From: Lentzea nigeriaca
GTDB lineage: Bacteria; Actinomycetota; Actinomycetes; Mycobacteriales; Pseudonocardiaceae
NCBI RefSeq assembly: GCF_016907955.1
Contig: NZ_JAFBCX010000019.1
Location: 62,001-126,000 of the forward strand
Direction of reading: 5' to 3'
DNA: 64,000 nucleotides
In this document: in pieces, positions 15,948 through 23,847 of the stretch
Numbering within the stretch: the first letter of the stretch is position 1
How the letters are laid out: each line of letters opens with the position of its first letter
Position numbers and translations under genes: made by a program
The notes under the pieces: generated by a model
Seen by the model: the letters and a program-made list of their open reading frames with translations, nothing else
What the model was told of the DNA's origin: nothing
Databases searched by the model: none

Positions 15948-16079
15948 TCACCCCGGCTGGTTGATGTCCGACTCGATGCTGTTCAGCGTTGATTCCACAT
16001 CATCGAGGTCCGACACCGGCGCCTCGCCCCGGCACGCCGTCAGCGACACCACCAACAGCGCCAAAGCAATCCACCTCAC
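15948..16079 (-). CDS. Tiny lipoprotein, 43 residues
   Basis: GTG start at 16079-16077 overlaps the stop of the secreted-protein gene (GTGA). The sequence is a lipoprotein signal peptide with lipobox (MRWIALALLVVSLTAC) followed by 27 acidic residues (RGEAPVSDLDDVESTLN, then SIESDINQPG). Cleavage before Cys16 would leave a 28-residue lipid-anchored peptide on the outer face of the membrane. It is followed after 4 bases by the response regulator, so it is translationally linked to a two-component system. No family is recognised; it may modulate the kinase. Confidence 0.72.
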   Translation of the reverse strand: MRWIALALLVVSLTACRGEAPVSDLDDVESTLNSIESDINQPG

Positions 16080-16438
16080 TTCGACCCGCAGTGCTCGGAC
16101 TTGAACTTGGCCACCCGCTCTGCCGCCTTCGACAGCTTCGCGAGCTGCGCGTCCCGCAGCTTCAGCCGGGCGTCCAGCACGTCGGCACGGGCCGTGTTGC
16201 CGGCCGAACGGGCGTCGGCCGCCTTCTGCTCGATCCACTTCTTCGAGCCCAGCGTCTCGGGGCTGCCGTTGATCCGGTCGGTCAGCGCCTTCACCCGCGC
16301 CTCGACCCGCGGCACCCGCTGCGAGCAGATCTTCTGCACCTTCTCGGGGCTGATCGTGATCGGTTCCTGCGCGGACGCGGTTCCCGCGCCCAGCAGCAGC
16401 ATCCCGGCCACGAGCCCACCGATTCGCAAAATGTTCAT
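16076..16438 (-). CDS. Secreted alpha-helical protein
   Basis: 120 residues from ATG 16438. The signal peptide is MNILRIGGLVAGMLLLGAGT with probable cleavage after ASA. The mature ~96 residues are charged and helical (RVEARVKALTDRIN, then AADARSAGNTARADVLDARL) with two cysteines (KICSQR and EHCGSK) that could form a disulfide. No known family is recognised. First gene of the unit with the lipoprotein, regulator and kinase, it could be an envelope-stress indicator or kinase accessory protein; this is inferred from position only. Confidence 0.78.
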   Translation of the reverse strand: MNILRIGGLVAGMLLLGAGTASAQEPITISPEKVQKICSQRVPRVEARVKALTDRINGSPETLGSKKWIEQKAADARSAGNTARADVLDARLKLRDAQLAKLSKAAERVAKFKSEHCGSK

Positions 16439-16503
16439 GGCACAGAACGATGACCGAGCACCATCAGGGCCGAGTCCGCCGAATGTTCGGGTTCTGCAAA
16501 GAC

Positions 16504-17376
16504 TCAGCGCAACGAGACCCCGCGCGCGGCCGCGGCCTGCATCATCGGCCGCATCCGGTCCCACACCCGTTCGGACCGCAGCCCTTCCGCGGCGCTGATC
16601 GCCTGCATCGCCACGGTCTGGCCCTGGTCGTCGTCGCCGTCCAGGAAGTGGCACGAGGCCAGTGCGATCAGGCAGAACGTCCAGCTCCGCGCCATCGCCG
16701 GGCCGAACCCCTCGATGGCCTCAGCCAACGCGGGAATGGCCTGGCGGGTGTCGCCGAGCTCGGCGTAGACGATGCCGATCATCGCCTTCAGGTCGGTCTC
16801 GTCGTGGAACCTGGCCCAGTCCGGCACGTGCGACAGATCTGCGCGCGAGAACGCGTCCTGCGCCTTGCCCAGCGCACGCAACGCTTCCGCTGAACGGGCC
16901 TGACGCGCGTAAGCCCATGCCTCGTTCGAATGCATGATGCTCGACGCCAACGGTGCGAAGGCACCCCTCTGGAAGTACGCCAGCGCATCGCCCGGTGCGC
17001 CGTGATGCAGGTGCACGCGCCCACGCCGGTAAACGATGTTGGTGGTCAGGTCCTCGTCGTGCCGCGCGAATTCGAGAGCGCGGTCGAAGTGGTGATACGC
17101 CGCCCCGACCTGGCCGCTGTCGAACGACGTCCACCCGGCCAGGTTGTGCAAATCGGCGACGGCGGACAACAGCCGCGAACGCACGACATCGGAAGCCGAT
17201 GCCGCCAGCAGCTGCTGCGCCCAGTAAATCCGTACGACGACGGCGTCCCGGCACGCCCCGCCGCCGTACTGGTAGTCGACCGACCTCAGCGAATGCGTCT
17301 GCGACTCCAGCTGTTCCACATCGCTCATCCCGATGCGGGCGGAGTGCGGGGGAGGGAAGTACGCAGGATCAGCCAT
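16504..17376 (-). CDS. TPR-repeat regulator-like protein without HTH (paralogue 1)
   Basis: 290 residues from ATG 17376. It carries DYQYGGGACRDAV and ADLHNLAGWTSFDSGQVGAA, motifs typical of the tetratricopeptide part of XRE/NsdA-like actinomycete regulators. Repeated TPR helices follow up to about residue 280. The DNA-binding domain normally at the N-terminus is missing. A close paralogue lies at 23848-24807 and shares the same motifs. It is 65 bases upstream of, and co-directional with, the secreted-protein/lipoprotein/two-component unit, so co-transcription is possible. It probably acts by protein-protein contact. Confidence 0.78.
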   Translation of the reverse strand: MADPAYFPPPHSARIGMSDVEQLESQTHSLRSVDYQYGGGACRDAVVVRIYWAQQLLAASASDVVRSRLLSAVADLHNLAGWTSFDSGQVGAAYHHFDRALEFARHDEDLTTNIVYRRGRVHLHHGAPGDALAYFQRGAFAPLASSIMHSNEAWAYARQARSAEALRALGKAQDAFSRADLSHVPDWARFHDETDLKAMIGIVYAELGDTRQAIPALAEAIEGFGPAMARSWTFCLIALASCHFLDGDDDQGQTVAMQAISAAEGLRSERVWDRMRPMMQAAAARGVSLR

Positions 17377-17483
17377 CAGGAATACCTCTGCGCCGCGTCG
17401 TCTGAACCCGAGAGTAGGGCGCACACGACGGTGTGAGAAGAGGGTTCCGTGTCGAATGGAATTCGGCATAACGTGTGATTAGA

Positions 17484-17507
17484 CAGGTATTAATGCGGGT
17501 ATACCTG
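17484..17507. promoter_or_regulatory. Inverted repeat in the TPR/zinc-ribbon intergenic region
   Basis: CAGGTAT (17484-17490) and ATACCTG (17501-17507) are perfect complements with a 10-base gap. They lie between the divergent TPR gene and the zinc-ribbon gene. This is a possible operator; the regulator is unknown. Confidence 0.4.
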
Positions 17508-17535
17508 ACGCTGCCGTCGGAGCATGGTTCTAGCC

Positions 17536-17895
17536 ATGTGGCGACGCGCGCACCTGCGGCTGGTGACCTCCTCCGAGGCCGAGAACGCGACCTTGACGGC
17601 TGTTCTCGGCGCGGAAGATCTGGCCGAGGAGCTCGGCCTCGACCCGCACACCCGAGTGACCTGCGGACTCCATCGGTGCTGGTTGCACCAGTGCGTGGCC
17701 TCGCCGGACCATGTCATCCCCCTCACCGGCCACCGCTGGTGCCGCCCGTGCGGCAGCCCCCTGGACGTGTTCGTCGACGAGACGACCGCGCGCCTCTGCT
17801 GTCCCAGGTGCGGCACGGGCACCCCGGACACGGCGGCGAATCGCCAGGTCGTCAGGGCGTGCCGTACCAGCATCGCGGCGGCCCACGCCCAGTAG
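17536..17895 (+). CDS. Small cysteine-rich (zinc-ribbon-like) protein
   Basis: 119 residues from ATG 17536 (MWRRAHLRLV); ATG 17524 is in frame but has its GGAG only one base away. Two metal-site candidates are visible: CGLHRCWLHQC at about residues 43-53 and CRPCG...CCPRCG at about 70-95, a typical zinc-ribbon spacing. The middle is hydrophilic and no catalytic motif is seen. It stands alone, divergent from the TPR gene and convergent with the STAS gene (15 bases between the stops). Possible nucleic-acid or protein binding; function unknown. Confidence 0.7.
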   Translation: MWRRAHLRLVTSSEAENATLTAVLGAEDLAEELGLDPHTRVTCGLHRCWLHQCVASPDHVIPLTGHRWCRPCGSPLDVFVDETTARLCCPRCGTGTPDTAANRQVVRACRTSIAAAHAQ

Positions 17896-17910
17896 AACGA
17901 CCCGGAAGTC

Positions 17911-18687
17911 TTAAGCCTGGTGGGTGAAGGCGGCGGCATCGTCGAGATAGCTCGGGGGTCGTTGGCTGTCCTCCGGTACGTCGAGCAACGCCCAGATGAT
18001 GTGCCGCCCTCCCCCGGCAGGCGTCTCACCCATGGTGAAGTTGCAGACGGCGATGGAAGCAACGTTGCGCCGCATGGTGTGCCATTGCCTGAGGTCGAGG
18101 CGTGTGGTCGTGCGCACGGCGACGGACATCTTGTCGTTTCGCATGCGCAGCAGCAGCGCCAACGCACTGTCGTCCTCGACGTGCGAAACCAGCTCAACTG
18201 CCACCTGTGGCGCGACGTCGAGCAACGACTGGACGCCCCACCGTTCGCACGCGCGCTCGGTGATCCGTTCTGCCACGTGCGGCCCGCAACGGCACGCCGG
18301 CAGCGCCGCGTCCACTCTGTCCTCGTAACGCAACCGCACCACGGCGGCCAGCGCGGCCGCGGTCGTGGAGTACATCGGGATGTGCCGGGGGAGTCCGCGC
18401 GACTCCAGCGCAGACCTCAGCCGGTGATCACCGACGACGAGGCTCAGCGAGATGCCCGGCCAGCGCGCCGCGGACAGCCACACGACGTCGAACACCACGA
18501 GCAGCGCGGGTGACTCGGCGACGAGGTCGTCGAGCTCCACCACCACGCCGGTGAGCTCCCTGGTGGCGCAGTCGAGCAGCACGTCCTGCACCCGCATGTA
18601 CGTTGACCAGCCGAGTCCGCCGCTGAACCGGACGACGAGCACGCCGTTCTGCTCGCGGACGTCGACCTCGAGGCTGTCACCGGCCAT
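17911..18687 (-). CDS. STAS-domain protein with a degenerate ATPase-like C-terminal half
   Basis: 258 residues from ATG 18687, which has a strong GGAGGA ribosome site 6 bases upstream. The N-terminal ~110 residues read as a STAS/anti-sigma-antagonist-like domain (SLEVDVREQNGVLVVRFSGG, then GVVVELDDLVAESPALLVVF). The C-terminal ~100 residues resemble an RsbW-type ATPase (VAVELVSHVEDDSALALLLR, and GGGRHIIWALL near the end), but the ATP-binding boxes are poorly conserved. The fusion suggests a partner-switching regulator. No sigma or anti-sigma gene is adjacent. It is divergent from the LuxR-type gene. Confidence 0.65.
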   Translation of the reverse strand: MAGDSLEVDVREQNGVLVVRFSGGLGWSTYMRVQDVLLDCATRELTGVVVELDDLVAESPALLVVFDVVWLSAARWPGISLSLVVGDHRLRSALESRGLPRHIPMYSTTAAALAAVVRLRYEDRVDAALPACRCGPHVAERITERACERWGVQSLLDVAPQVAVELVSHVEDDSALALLLRMRNDKMSVAVRTTTRLDLRQWHTMRRNVASIAVCNFTMGETPAGGGRHIIWALLDVPEDSQRPPSYLDDAAAFTHQA

Positions 18688-18834
18688 GATCGTTCCTCCC
18701 GCAGGCGCGTCCCCGACCGTCAAGCGTGGCAACGCGACCATGTGCGCCCTAGGGGGTAACTACCCGTGTTTCGCCGTTGGTACCTCCGGGGGACCGCGTT
18801 GCAGTTGGAGATCGCGCCGACCTAGGGTGCGGCT

Positions 18835-21102
18835 GTGGGCGGTTCGCTTTCCCCAGGTCGCAAAGGCAATTTGCCTGCCGACACAACCAGTTTCGTCGGC
18901 CGCAGGCACGACGTCACCGAGGTGAGGAGGCTCCTGTCGGAGTCCCGCCTCGTCACCCTCACCGGTGTCGGTGGTGTCGGTAAGACCCGGCTGGCGCTGC
19001 GGGCGGCCGCCGAGACGCAGAGAGCTTTCCTCGACGGTGTGTGGTTCGTCGAACTGGCCGGCGTCACCGACCAGGAACTGGTGGTGCACACGGTTCTGGA
19101 GCAACTGGGCGTGCACGACGACACCGTTCGCCAGCACCGCACCGTCCTCGTGGAACACCTGCGCGACCGCCAGTCGCTGATGGTGCTCGACAACTGCGAG
19201 CACGTCATCGAGGCCACCGCCACTCTCGTGGACGCGTTGCTGCGCGGCGTTCCCGGGCTGCGTGTCCTGGTCACGAGCCGCGAACGGCTCGGCGTCGACG
19301 GCGAACACCTCTGGCAGGTCGCACCACTTCCGCAGGACCCCGCGCTGACCCTGTTCGCCGAACGGGCCACGGCCGTCGAGCCCGGATTCGCGGTCGACGC
19401 GCGCAACCACGACGAGGTCACCCGGATCTGCGCGTTGCTGGGCGGTATCCCGCTCGCCATCGAACTGGCCGCCGTGCGCCTGCGCGTGCTCACGCTGGAC
19501 CACCTGCTGTCCAGATTGGACGACACGTTCAAGGTGCTGGGCGAGGGCAAACGCGGCGGCGACCCGCGTCACCAGACGCTGCAGGCGGCCGTGGACTGGA
19601 GCTTTCACCTGTGCACCCGGTCGGAGCAGATCCTGTGGGCACGCGCGTCGGTCTTCTCCGGCACGTTCGACCTGGAGGCCGCGGAACGGGTCTGTTCGGG
19701 CGACGGCGTCGCGTCCGGGGACGTCATGCGCTCGCTCTTCGGCCTCGTCGACAAGTCGGTCGTGATCGCGGAACAGCACCCGTGCGGCACCCGCTTCCGG
19801 CTGCTGGAGCCGTTGCGCCAGTACGGCTTGGAGAAACTGCGCGGCGCCGGCCGCGAGCCGGTCCTGCGGAAACGGCACCGCGACCACTTCATCGAGTGGG
19901 CCGAGCGGCGCGAGAAGGAGTGGTTCGGCCCCGCCCAGCCGCAGATCTTCGCGCTCACCCGGCTGGAGCACGCGAATCTCCGTTCGGCCCTGGACTTCTG
20001 CTTCGAGCAGGACGGCGACCGCGCGGTGCATCTGGCGGCGACGTTGTGGTTCTACTGGGCGGGGTGCGGCATGCTCGGCGAGGGCCGGCACTGGCTCGAC
20101 CGGGCGCTCGGCGATGCCAAACCGGGTCCGGAGCGGGCGAAAGCGTTGTGGGTGAACGGGTACGTGGCCACGCTGCAGGGCGACCTCACCGCGTCCGCGT
20201 GGATGCTGGAGGAGTGCCGGCAGTACGCCCTGTCCGTGCACGACCCGAGCGCGCTGGCCTACTCGACGCACCGGCTGGCGTGCGCCCACCTCGTCGGCGA
20301 CGACCTCGACCTGGCAGAGCGGCTGTTCGAGGAGGCCATCGACCTGTACCGCGACCAGGGCACCGTCAACAGTCACACCATGCTGGCGGGCATCGAGCTG
20401 GCGATCTCCGCGACGTTCCGGCACGACTTCGCCGCCGCCGAACGACTCTGCGTGGAGGCGAAGTCCGTCGGCGAGCAGCACGGCGAGCTGTGGGCGCAGG
20501 CATACGCGATCTACGTGCTGGCGTTGTGCGCGTGGGTCAGCGGCGACTTCGCGCGCGCCGACCGGCTCGGCCGCGAGTGCCTGCGGATCAAGCGGACGTT
20601 CCACGACCTGCTCGGCATCGTGCTCGCGATCGAGGTGCTGGCCTGGATCGCGGCCTCGCGGGGCAACGCGGTGCGCGCGGCGACGTTGCTGGGCGCCGCC
20701 GGCGAGATCTGGCAGTCGGTCGGTTATCCCATGTTCGGTTCCCGGCACTTCGGCGCACCGCACGGCGAGTGCGAGGCCGCGACCATCTCCGCGTTGGGCG
20801 AGCAGGAGTTCCGCGCGCTGTTCCGCAAGGGCATGGACCTCGAGCTCGAGGACGCCATCTCGTTCGCGATCGGCGACGAGCTGGTCGAGGAGACCCCGGT
20901 GATCGCCGCGCCCACCCCGTTGACCAAGCGCGAGCAGCAGGTGGCGGACCTGATCGCCGGTGGCAAGTCGAACAAGGAGATCGCGGCCAGCCTGGTGATC
21001 GCCCGCAGGACGGCAGAGGGCCACGTGGAACGGATCCTGCAGAAGCTCGGTTTCACCTCACGCGCTCAGATCGCGACGTGGGTGACGGAGAGGCGCAACT
21101 AG
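18835..21102 (+). CDS. Large LuxR-family NTPase regulator (NB-ARC/AAA - TPR-like - HTH)
   Basis: 755 residues from GTG 18835. The N-terminal STAND-type ATPase follows the lead-in TTSFVGRRHDV. Walker A is TGVGGVGKTRLAL, Walker B LMVLDNCEHV, and RVLVTSRERLG is the sensor strand. The middle holds TPR-like helices (about 350-650). The C-terminus is a LuxR/NarL helix-turn-helix: LTKREQQVADLIAGGKSNKE. ATP binding and ligand sensing by the repeats probably control DNA binding. No partner gene is obvious; a glycosyltransferase relic follows. Confidence 0.93.
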   Translation: MGGSLSPGRKGNLPADTTSFVGRRHDVTEVRRLLSESRLVTLTGVGGVGKTRLALRAAAETQRAFLDGVWFVELAGVTDQELVVHTVLEQLGVHDDTVRQHRTVLVEHLRDRQSLMVLDNCEHVIEATATLVDALLRGVPGLRVLVTSRERLGVDGEHLWQVAPLPQDPALTLFAERATAVEPGFAVDARNHDEVTRICALLGGIPLAIELAAVRLRVLTLDHLLSRLDDTFKVLGEGKRGGDPRHQTLQAAVDWSFHLCTRSEQILWARASVFSGTFDLEAAERVCSGDGVASGDVMRSLFGLVDKSVVIAEQHPCGTRFRLLEPLRQYGLEKLRGAGREPVLRKRHRDHFIEWAERREKEWFGPAQPQIFALTRLEHANLRSALDFCFEQDGDRAVHLAATLWFYWAGCGMLGEGRHWLDRALGDAKPGPERAKALWVNGYVATLQGDLTASAWMLEECRQYALSVHDPSALAYSTHRLACAHLVGDDLDLAERLFEEAIDLYRDQGTVNSHTMLAGIELAISATFRHDFAAAERLCVEAKSVGEQHGELWAQAYAIYVLALCAWVSGDFARADRLGRECLRIKRTFHDLLGIVLAIEVLAWIAASRGNAVRAATLLGAAGEIWQSVGYPMFGSRHFGAPHGECEAATISALGEQEFRALFRKGMDLELEDAISFAIGDELVEETPVIAAPTPLTKREQQVADLIAGGKSNKEIAASLVIARRTAEGHVERILQKLGFTSRAQIATWVTERRN

Positions 21103-21171
21103 GCGATGCACGGGATGCCGTCGTTGGCGGTGGTGGAGGCGGTGCGGTGGTCAGTTCGGTGACCTTCGCCC

Positions 21172-21500
21172 GTGGTCGACGACGGCTCGACCGACGGCAC
21201 CGGTGACCTCGCCGAGGAGCTGCGCCGGCAGCACCTCGAGTATTGCGCCGGGTCCAATCTGGACAGGTGTTCCTGCTGATGCGGACGGCGAGCGCGGGCT
21301 ACGCGCCGAGGCTCGACGGCGAGTCGCTCAAGCCGTTGTGGGCCTATCCGCTGCAGCAGTTCGTGTACCGGCAGCTGACGTACGCGGTCGTGATCCAGTC
21401 GCTGATCACCGCGTTGCACGGCACGCAGTTGCGGTGGATGTCGGTGCGGAGGACGGGTCTTCTCACGGATGCTCCCGGCGGTACGGTGCACGTCACCTAA
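21172..21500 (+). pseudogene. Relic of a family 2 glycosyltransferase
   Basis: Two fragments in different frames. From 21172 the sequence reads VVDDGSTDGTGDLAEELRR, the nucleotide-sugar-binding start of a GT2 enzyme, and soon meets a stop. From 21243, in another frame, it reads QVFLLMRTASAGY and then PLQQFVYRQLTYAVVIQS, ITALHGTQLRWMSVRRTG, the C-terminal membrane segment of actinobacterial GT2 proteins, ending at TAA 21498-21500. The central ~300 residues are missing, so the gene lost its core by deletion. Confidence 0.7.
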
Positions 21501-21523
21501 CCCCCGATCGGCAAGGAGCACGG

Positions 21524-22072
21524 GTGGGTCGCATGCCTTTGGACGCGCCGGAGCGTCTGCGGGAGGTCTTCGCCGCCGTGCTCGACGTGCTGGCCGAGGT
21601 CGGCTACGCGCGGTTCAACATGGATCTGGTCGCCGGCCGGGCACGCGCGAGCAAGGCGAGCCTGTACCAGCGTTGGCCGTCGAAGGCGCGGTTGATCACG
21701 GAGGCGTTGAAGGCGAACCTGCCCGAACTGGCGCAACCGGACGAGGGCACGTTCGCCGAGGACGTCCGGCAGATCATGCGGTCGTGGAGCGAACCGTCGC
21801 CGTTCGACACCGCCGGGATCTTCCTCGGGTTGCTCGAGGGCAGCCGTCAGGACGCCGATCTCGCGTACCTGCGCGAAGAGCACGTCGACCGCGCCTACAC
21901 GGCACCCCTCCAGGTCGCCGTCGATCGGGCGAAGGCGCGCGGAGAGCTGCCGCCCGACCTCGACGCCGGCATCCTCATCACCGCTCTGGTCTCGACCTTC
22001 GTGCTGCGTTCCGACGAGCAGGGTGTCACGGACAGCATCGTCGACGGCCTGGTGAGACCGCTGATCGGCTGA
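21524..22072 (+). CDS. TetR-family regulator
   Basis: 182 residues from GTG 21524, with AAGGAG 5 bases upstream. The helix-turn-helix is in residues 10-60: EVFAAVLDVLAEVGYARFNM, then ASKASLYQRWPSKARLITEA, a TetR/AcrR signature. The C-terminal helical domain is of the TetR_C type (LPPDLDAGILITALVSTFVL). The P450-ferredoxin pair follows in the same direction, with a perfect palindrome between them, so this protein probably represses that pair and perhaps itself. Confidence 0.9.
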   Translation: MGRMPLDAPERLREVFAAVLDVLAEVGYARFNMDLVAGRARASKASLYQRWPSKARLITEALKANLPELAQPDEGTFAEDVRQIMRSWSEPSPFDTAGIFLGLLEGSRQDADLAYLREEHVDRAYTAPLQVAVDRAKARGELPPDLDAGILITALVSTFVLRSDEQGVTDSIVDGLVRPLIG

Positions 22073-22132
22073 GCTGAACCAAACGACTCGTCAAGCCGTA
22101 GTGGCTGCGCTACGTTCGGTCATGGTTTCAAA

Positions 22133-22148
22133 AGAACAGTTCTGTTCT
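22133..22148. promoter_or_regulatory. Palindromic operator of the P450 gene
   Basis: AGAACAG-TT-CTGTTCT, a perfect palindrome with 7-bp arms, immediately upstream of the P450 ribosome site (GAGGGGA, 22152-22158) and 60 bases after the TetR stop. The size and symmetry suit a TetR dimer. Confidence 0.7.
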
Positions 22149-22164
22149 ATTGAGGGGAACTCCC

Positions 22165-23358
22165 GTGACTGAAGCAGCCGTTTGCCCAGTCCCACACGAG
22201 AACCGCGTGCATCCGCTGGGTGCGCCCGCAGGCTTCGAGGAAGCCGTCAGCAACGGCCCGGTGAAGATGATCTGGCCCAACGGGGTGCAGGCCTGGGTCA
22301 TCAGCAGCTACGCCGGCGTCCGCCAGGTGCTGTCGGACAAGCGTTTCAGCTCGATGAGGGAGGGCGGGCCGGAGATGCGCACCGAGGGCGAGCCCATCCT
22401 CGGCCTCAAGCAGCCCGGCAACATGAACTCGATGGACGGCGAGGAGCACCTGCGGCTGCGTCGTCCGCTGTCGCGGGCGTTCATGGTCAAGAAGATGAAC
22501 GAGATGCGGCCGCGCATCCAGCAGATCGTCGACGACCACCTCGATGCCATGGAACGCCAGGGCGCGCCCGCCGACCTCGTCTCGGCGCTGTGCCTGCCGG
22601 TGCCGTCGCTGGTGATCGCCGAGCTGCTGGGCGTCTCGCCGGAGCACCAGGAGCTGTTCCAGTCCACCGCTCGGGAGATGTTCGGCAAGAACGGCTCCAA
22701 GGAGGTGTACGACGCGAAGGCCGCGGAGCTGGGCGAGGTGCTCGCCAAGGTCGCGGACGAGAAGAGGGCGTCGGGTACGACCGACGACATGATCGGCCTC
22801 ATGGTCAACGAGACCGACTTCGACTCCGAAGAGCTGATGAGGCTCGCCATTGGTCTGCTCGCGGCCGGCCACGAGACGACGTCGAACTTCTTCGGCCTGT
22901 TCGCGCTCACCCTGTTCGAACGGCCCGACCAGCTGGAGATCCTGCAGCGCGACCCGAGCCGCGCCGACGTGATGGTCGAGGAGCTGCTGCGCTACACGAT
23001 CGGCCGCCTCGGTGGCGCCGGGCTCTCGCGCAGGGCCGTCGAGGACGTCGAGGTCGACGGCGTGACGATCAAGGCCGGCGAGTGGGTGACCGTGACGCTC
23101 CGGGCCAACCTGGAGGAGGCGTTGTGCCCCAACGCCGGCGAGCTCGACCTGGAGCGCAAGGCGGTGGCGCATCTCGGGTTCGGCTTCGGCCCGCACCAGT
23201 GCCTCGGTGCCAATCTCGCCCGCACGGAGCTGCAGATCCTGCTGCGCTCGCTGTTCACCCGGTTCCCGAACGTGCGCCCGGCGATCCCCGTCACGGAGAT
23301 GGAGTTCCGCGAGGACTCGATCACCTATGGCGCCGCGGCGATCCCGGTGGTGTGGTGA
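22165..23358 (+). CDS. Cytochrome P450 (class I, soluble)
   Basis: 397 residues from GTG 22165. The I-helix oxygen-activation motif is LLAAGHETTSNF, the K-helix ExxR is in VEELLRY, and the haem-binding loop is FGFGPHQCLGANLART with the axial Cys. The N-terminus is soluble, without a membrane anchor. It resembles actinomycete CYP105/CYP107-type monooxygenases that hydroxylate secondary metabolites or xenobiotics; the substrate is unknown. A 3Fe-4S ferredoxin gene starts 4 bases after the stop and should supply electrons. A TetR operator precedes it. Confidence 0.95.
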   Translation: MTEAAVCPVPHENRVHPLGAPAGFEEAVSNGPVKMIWPNGVQAWVISSYAGVRQVLSDKRFSSMREGGPEMRTEGEPILGLKQPGNMNSMDGEEHLRLRRPLSRAFMVKKMNEMRPRIQQIVDDHLDAMERQGAPADLVSALCLPVPSLVIAELLGVSPEHQELFQSTAREMFGKNGSKEVYDAKAAELGEVLAKVADEKRASGTTDDMIGLMVNETDFDSEELMRLAIGLLAAGHETTSNFFGLFALTLFERPDQLEILQRDPSRADVMVEELLRYTIGRLGGAGLSRRAVEDVEVDGVTIKAGEWVTVTLRANLEEALCPNAGELDLERKAVAHLGFGFGPHQCLGANLARTELQILLRSLFTRFPNVRPAIPVTEMEFREDSITYGAAAIPVVW

Positions 23359-23361
23359 GCG

Positions 23362-23568
23362 ATGCCGAAGAGTGCGACGGTCCGGATAGACCAGACGAGG
23401 TGCATCGGATCGGGGCAGTGCGTGCTCGCCGCACCGGACGTGTTCGATCAGTCGGATGACGACGGGCTCGGCGTCGTGCTGGTGCCCGAACCACCCGCGG
23501 ACCTGCTGCCGGGCGTCCGTGACGCGGTGGACCGGTGTCCCGCCGGGGTGGTGAGCCTGGAAGAGTGA
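23362..23568 (+). CDS. P450-associated ferredoxin (3Fe-4S type)
   Basis: 68 residues from ATG 23362. Cysteine pattern CIGSGQC...CP: RCIGSGQCVLAAPDVFDQ and the C-terminal DRCPAGVVSLEE give three cysteines, as in actinobacterial single-cluster [3Fe-4S] ferredoxins that feed CYP105-type P450s. It is in the P450 operon, 4 bases downstream. No ferredoxin reductase gene is nearby. Confidence 0.93.
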   Translation: MPKSATVRIDQTRCIGSGQCVLAAPDVFDQSDDDGLGVVLVPEPPADLLPGVRDAVDRCPAGVVSLEE

Positions 23569-23587
23569 CTTGATCGGCCGTTCCGGT

Positions 23588-23635
23588 GAGGTGTCATCAC
23601 CGGAAATTGATTCAGTTCATTTTCGGTGACACCTC
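23588..23635 (+). terminator. Long imperfect hairpin after the ferredoxin gene
   Basis: GAGGTGTCA..ACCG (23588-23602, with a 2-base bulge) pairs with CGGTGACACCTC (23624-23635) around an AT-rich loop. It begins 20 bases after the ferredoxin stop. Likely terminator or 3'-end stabiliser. Confidence 0.55.
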
Positions 23636-23674
23636 GTTGGCCCCTTTCCGATCACGCTGTCCGTCCAGAATCGT

Positions 23675-23710
23675 GGGCGCGACCACCACGGCGTTGTGGT
23701 GGGCGCGCCC
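23675..23710. terminator. Very strong second hairpin
   Basis: A 15-bp stem with a single mismatch: GGGCGCG-A-CCACCAC (23675-23689) against GTGGTG-G-GCGCGCCC (23696-23710), with a 6-base loop. It is the second hairpin in the 279-base gap between the ferredoxin and the TPR gene, and may act as a back-up terminator on either strand. Confidence 0.5.
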
Positions 23711-23794
23711 GCGTGCCCGGGGAGAGCCGAAAGACCCTTCCCGACCTGGCCGAACAGCGGGATGGTGACGGCGGCGCGGTGAGTACCGACGGTG

Positions 23795-23814
23795 TGTAAC
23801 GGGTACCTGTTACA
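23795..23814. promoter_or_regulatory. 20-bp palindrome upstream of TPR paralogue 2
   Basis: TGTAACGGGTACCTGTTACA is palindromic at 18 of 20 positions. It lies 33 bases before the TPR start and could be an operator overlapping the promoter. The binding protein is not identified. Confidence 0.55.
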
Positions 23815-23847
23815 GCGGGTGTCCGGCGCACGTCAGGAGGGCCAGCT

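Noticed and set aside
18760-21024. A 754-residue minus-strand open frame
   Set aside because: Antisense to the LuxR-type regulator, which has ATPase and HTH motifs in the other direction.
23586-23768. A 60-residue + strand frame after the ferredoxin gene
   Set aside because: It lies across two strong hairpins and lacks codon-position bias.
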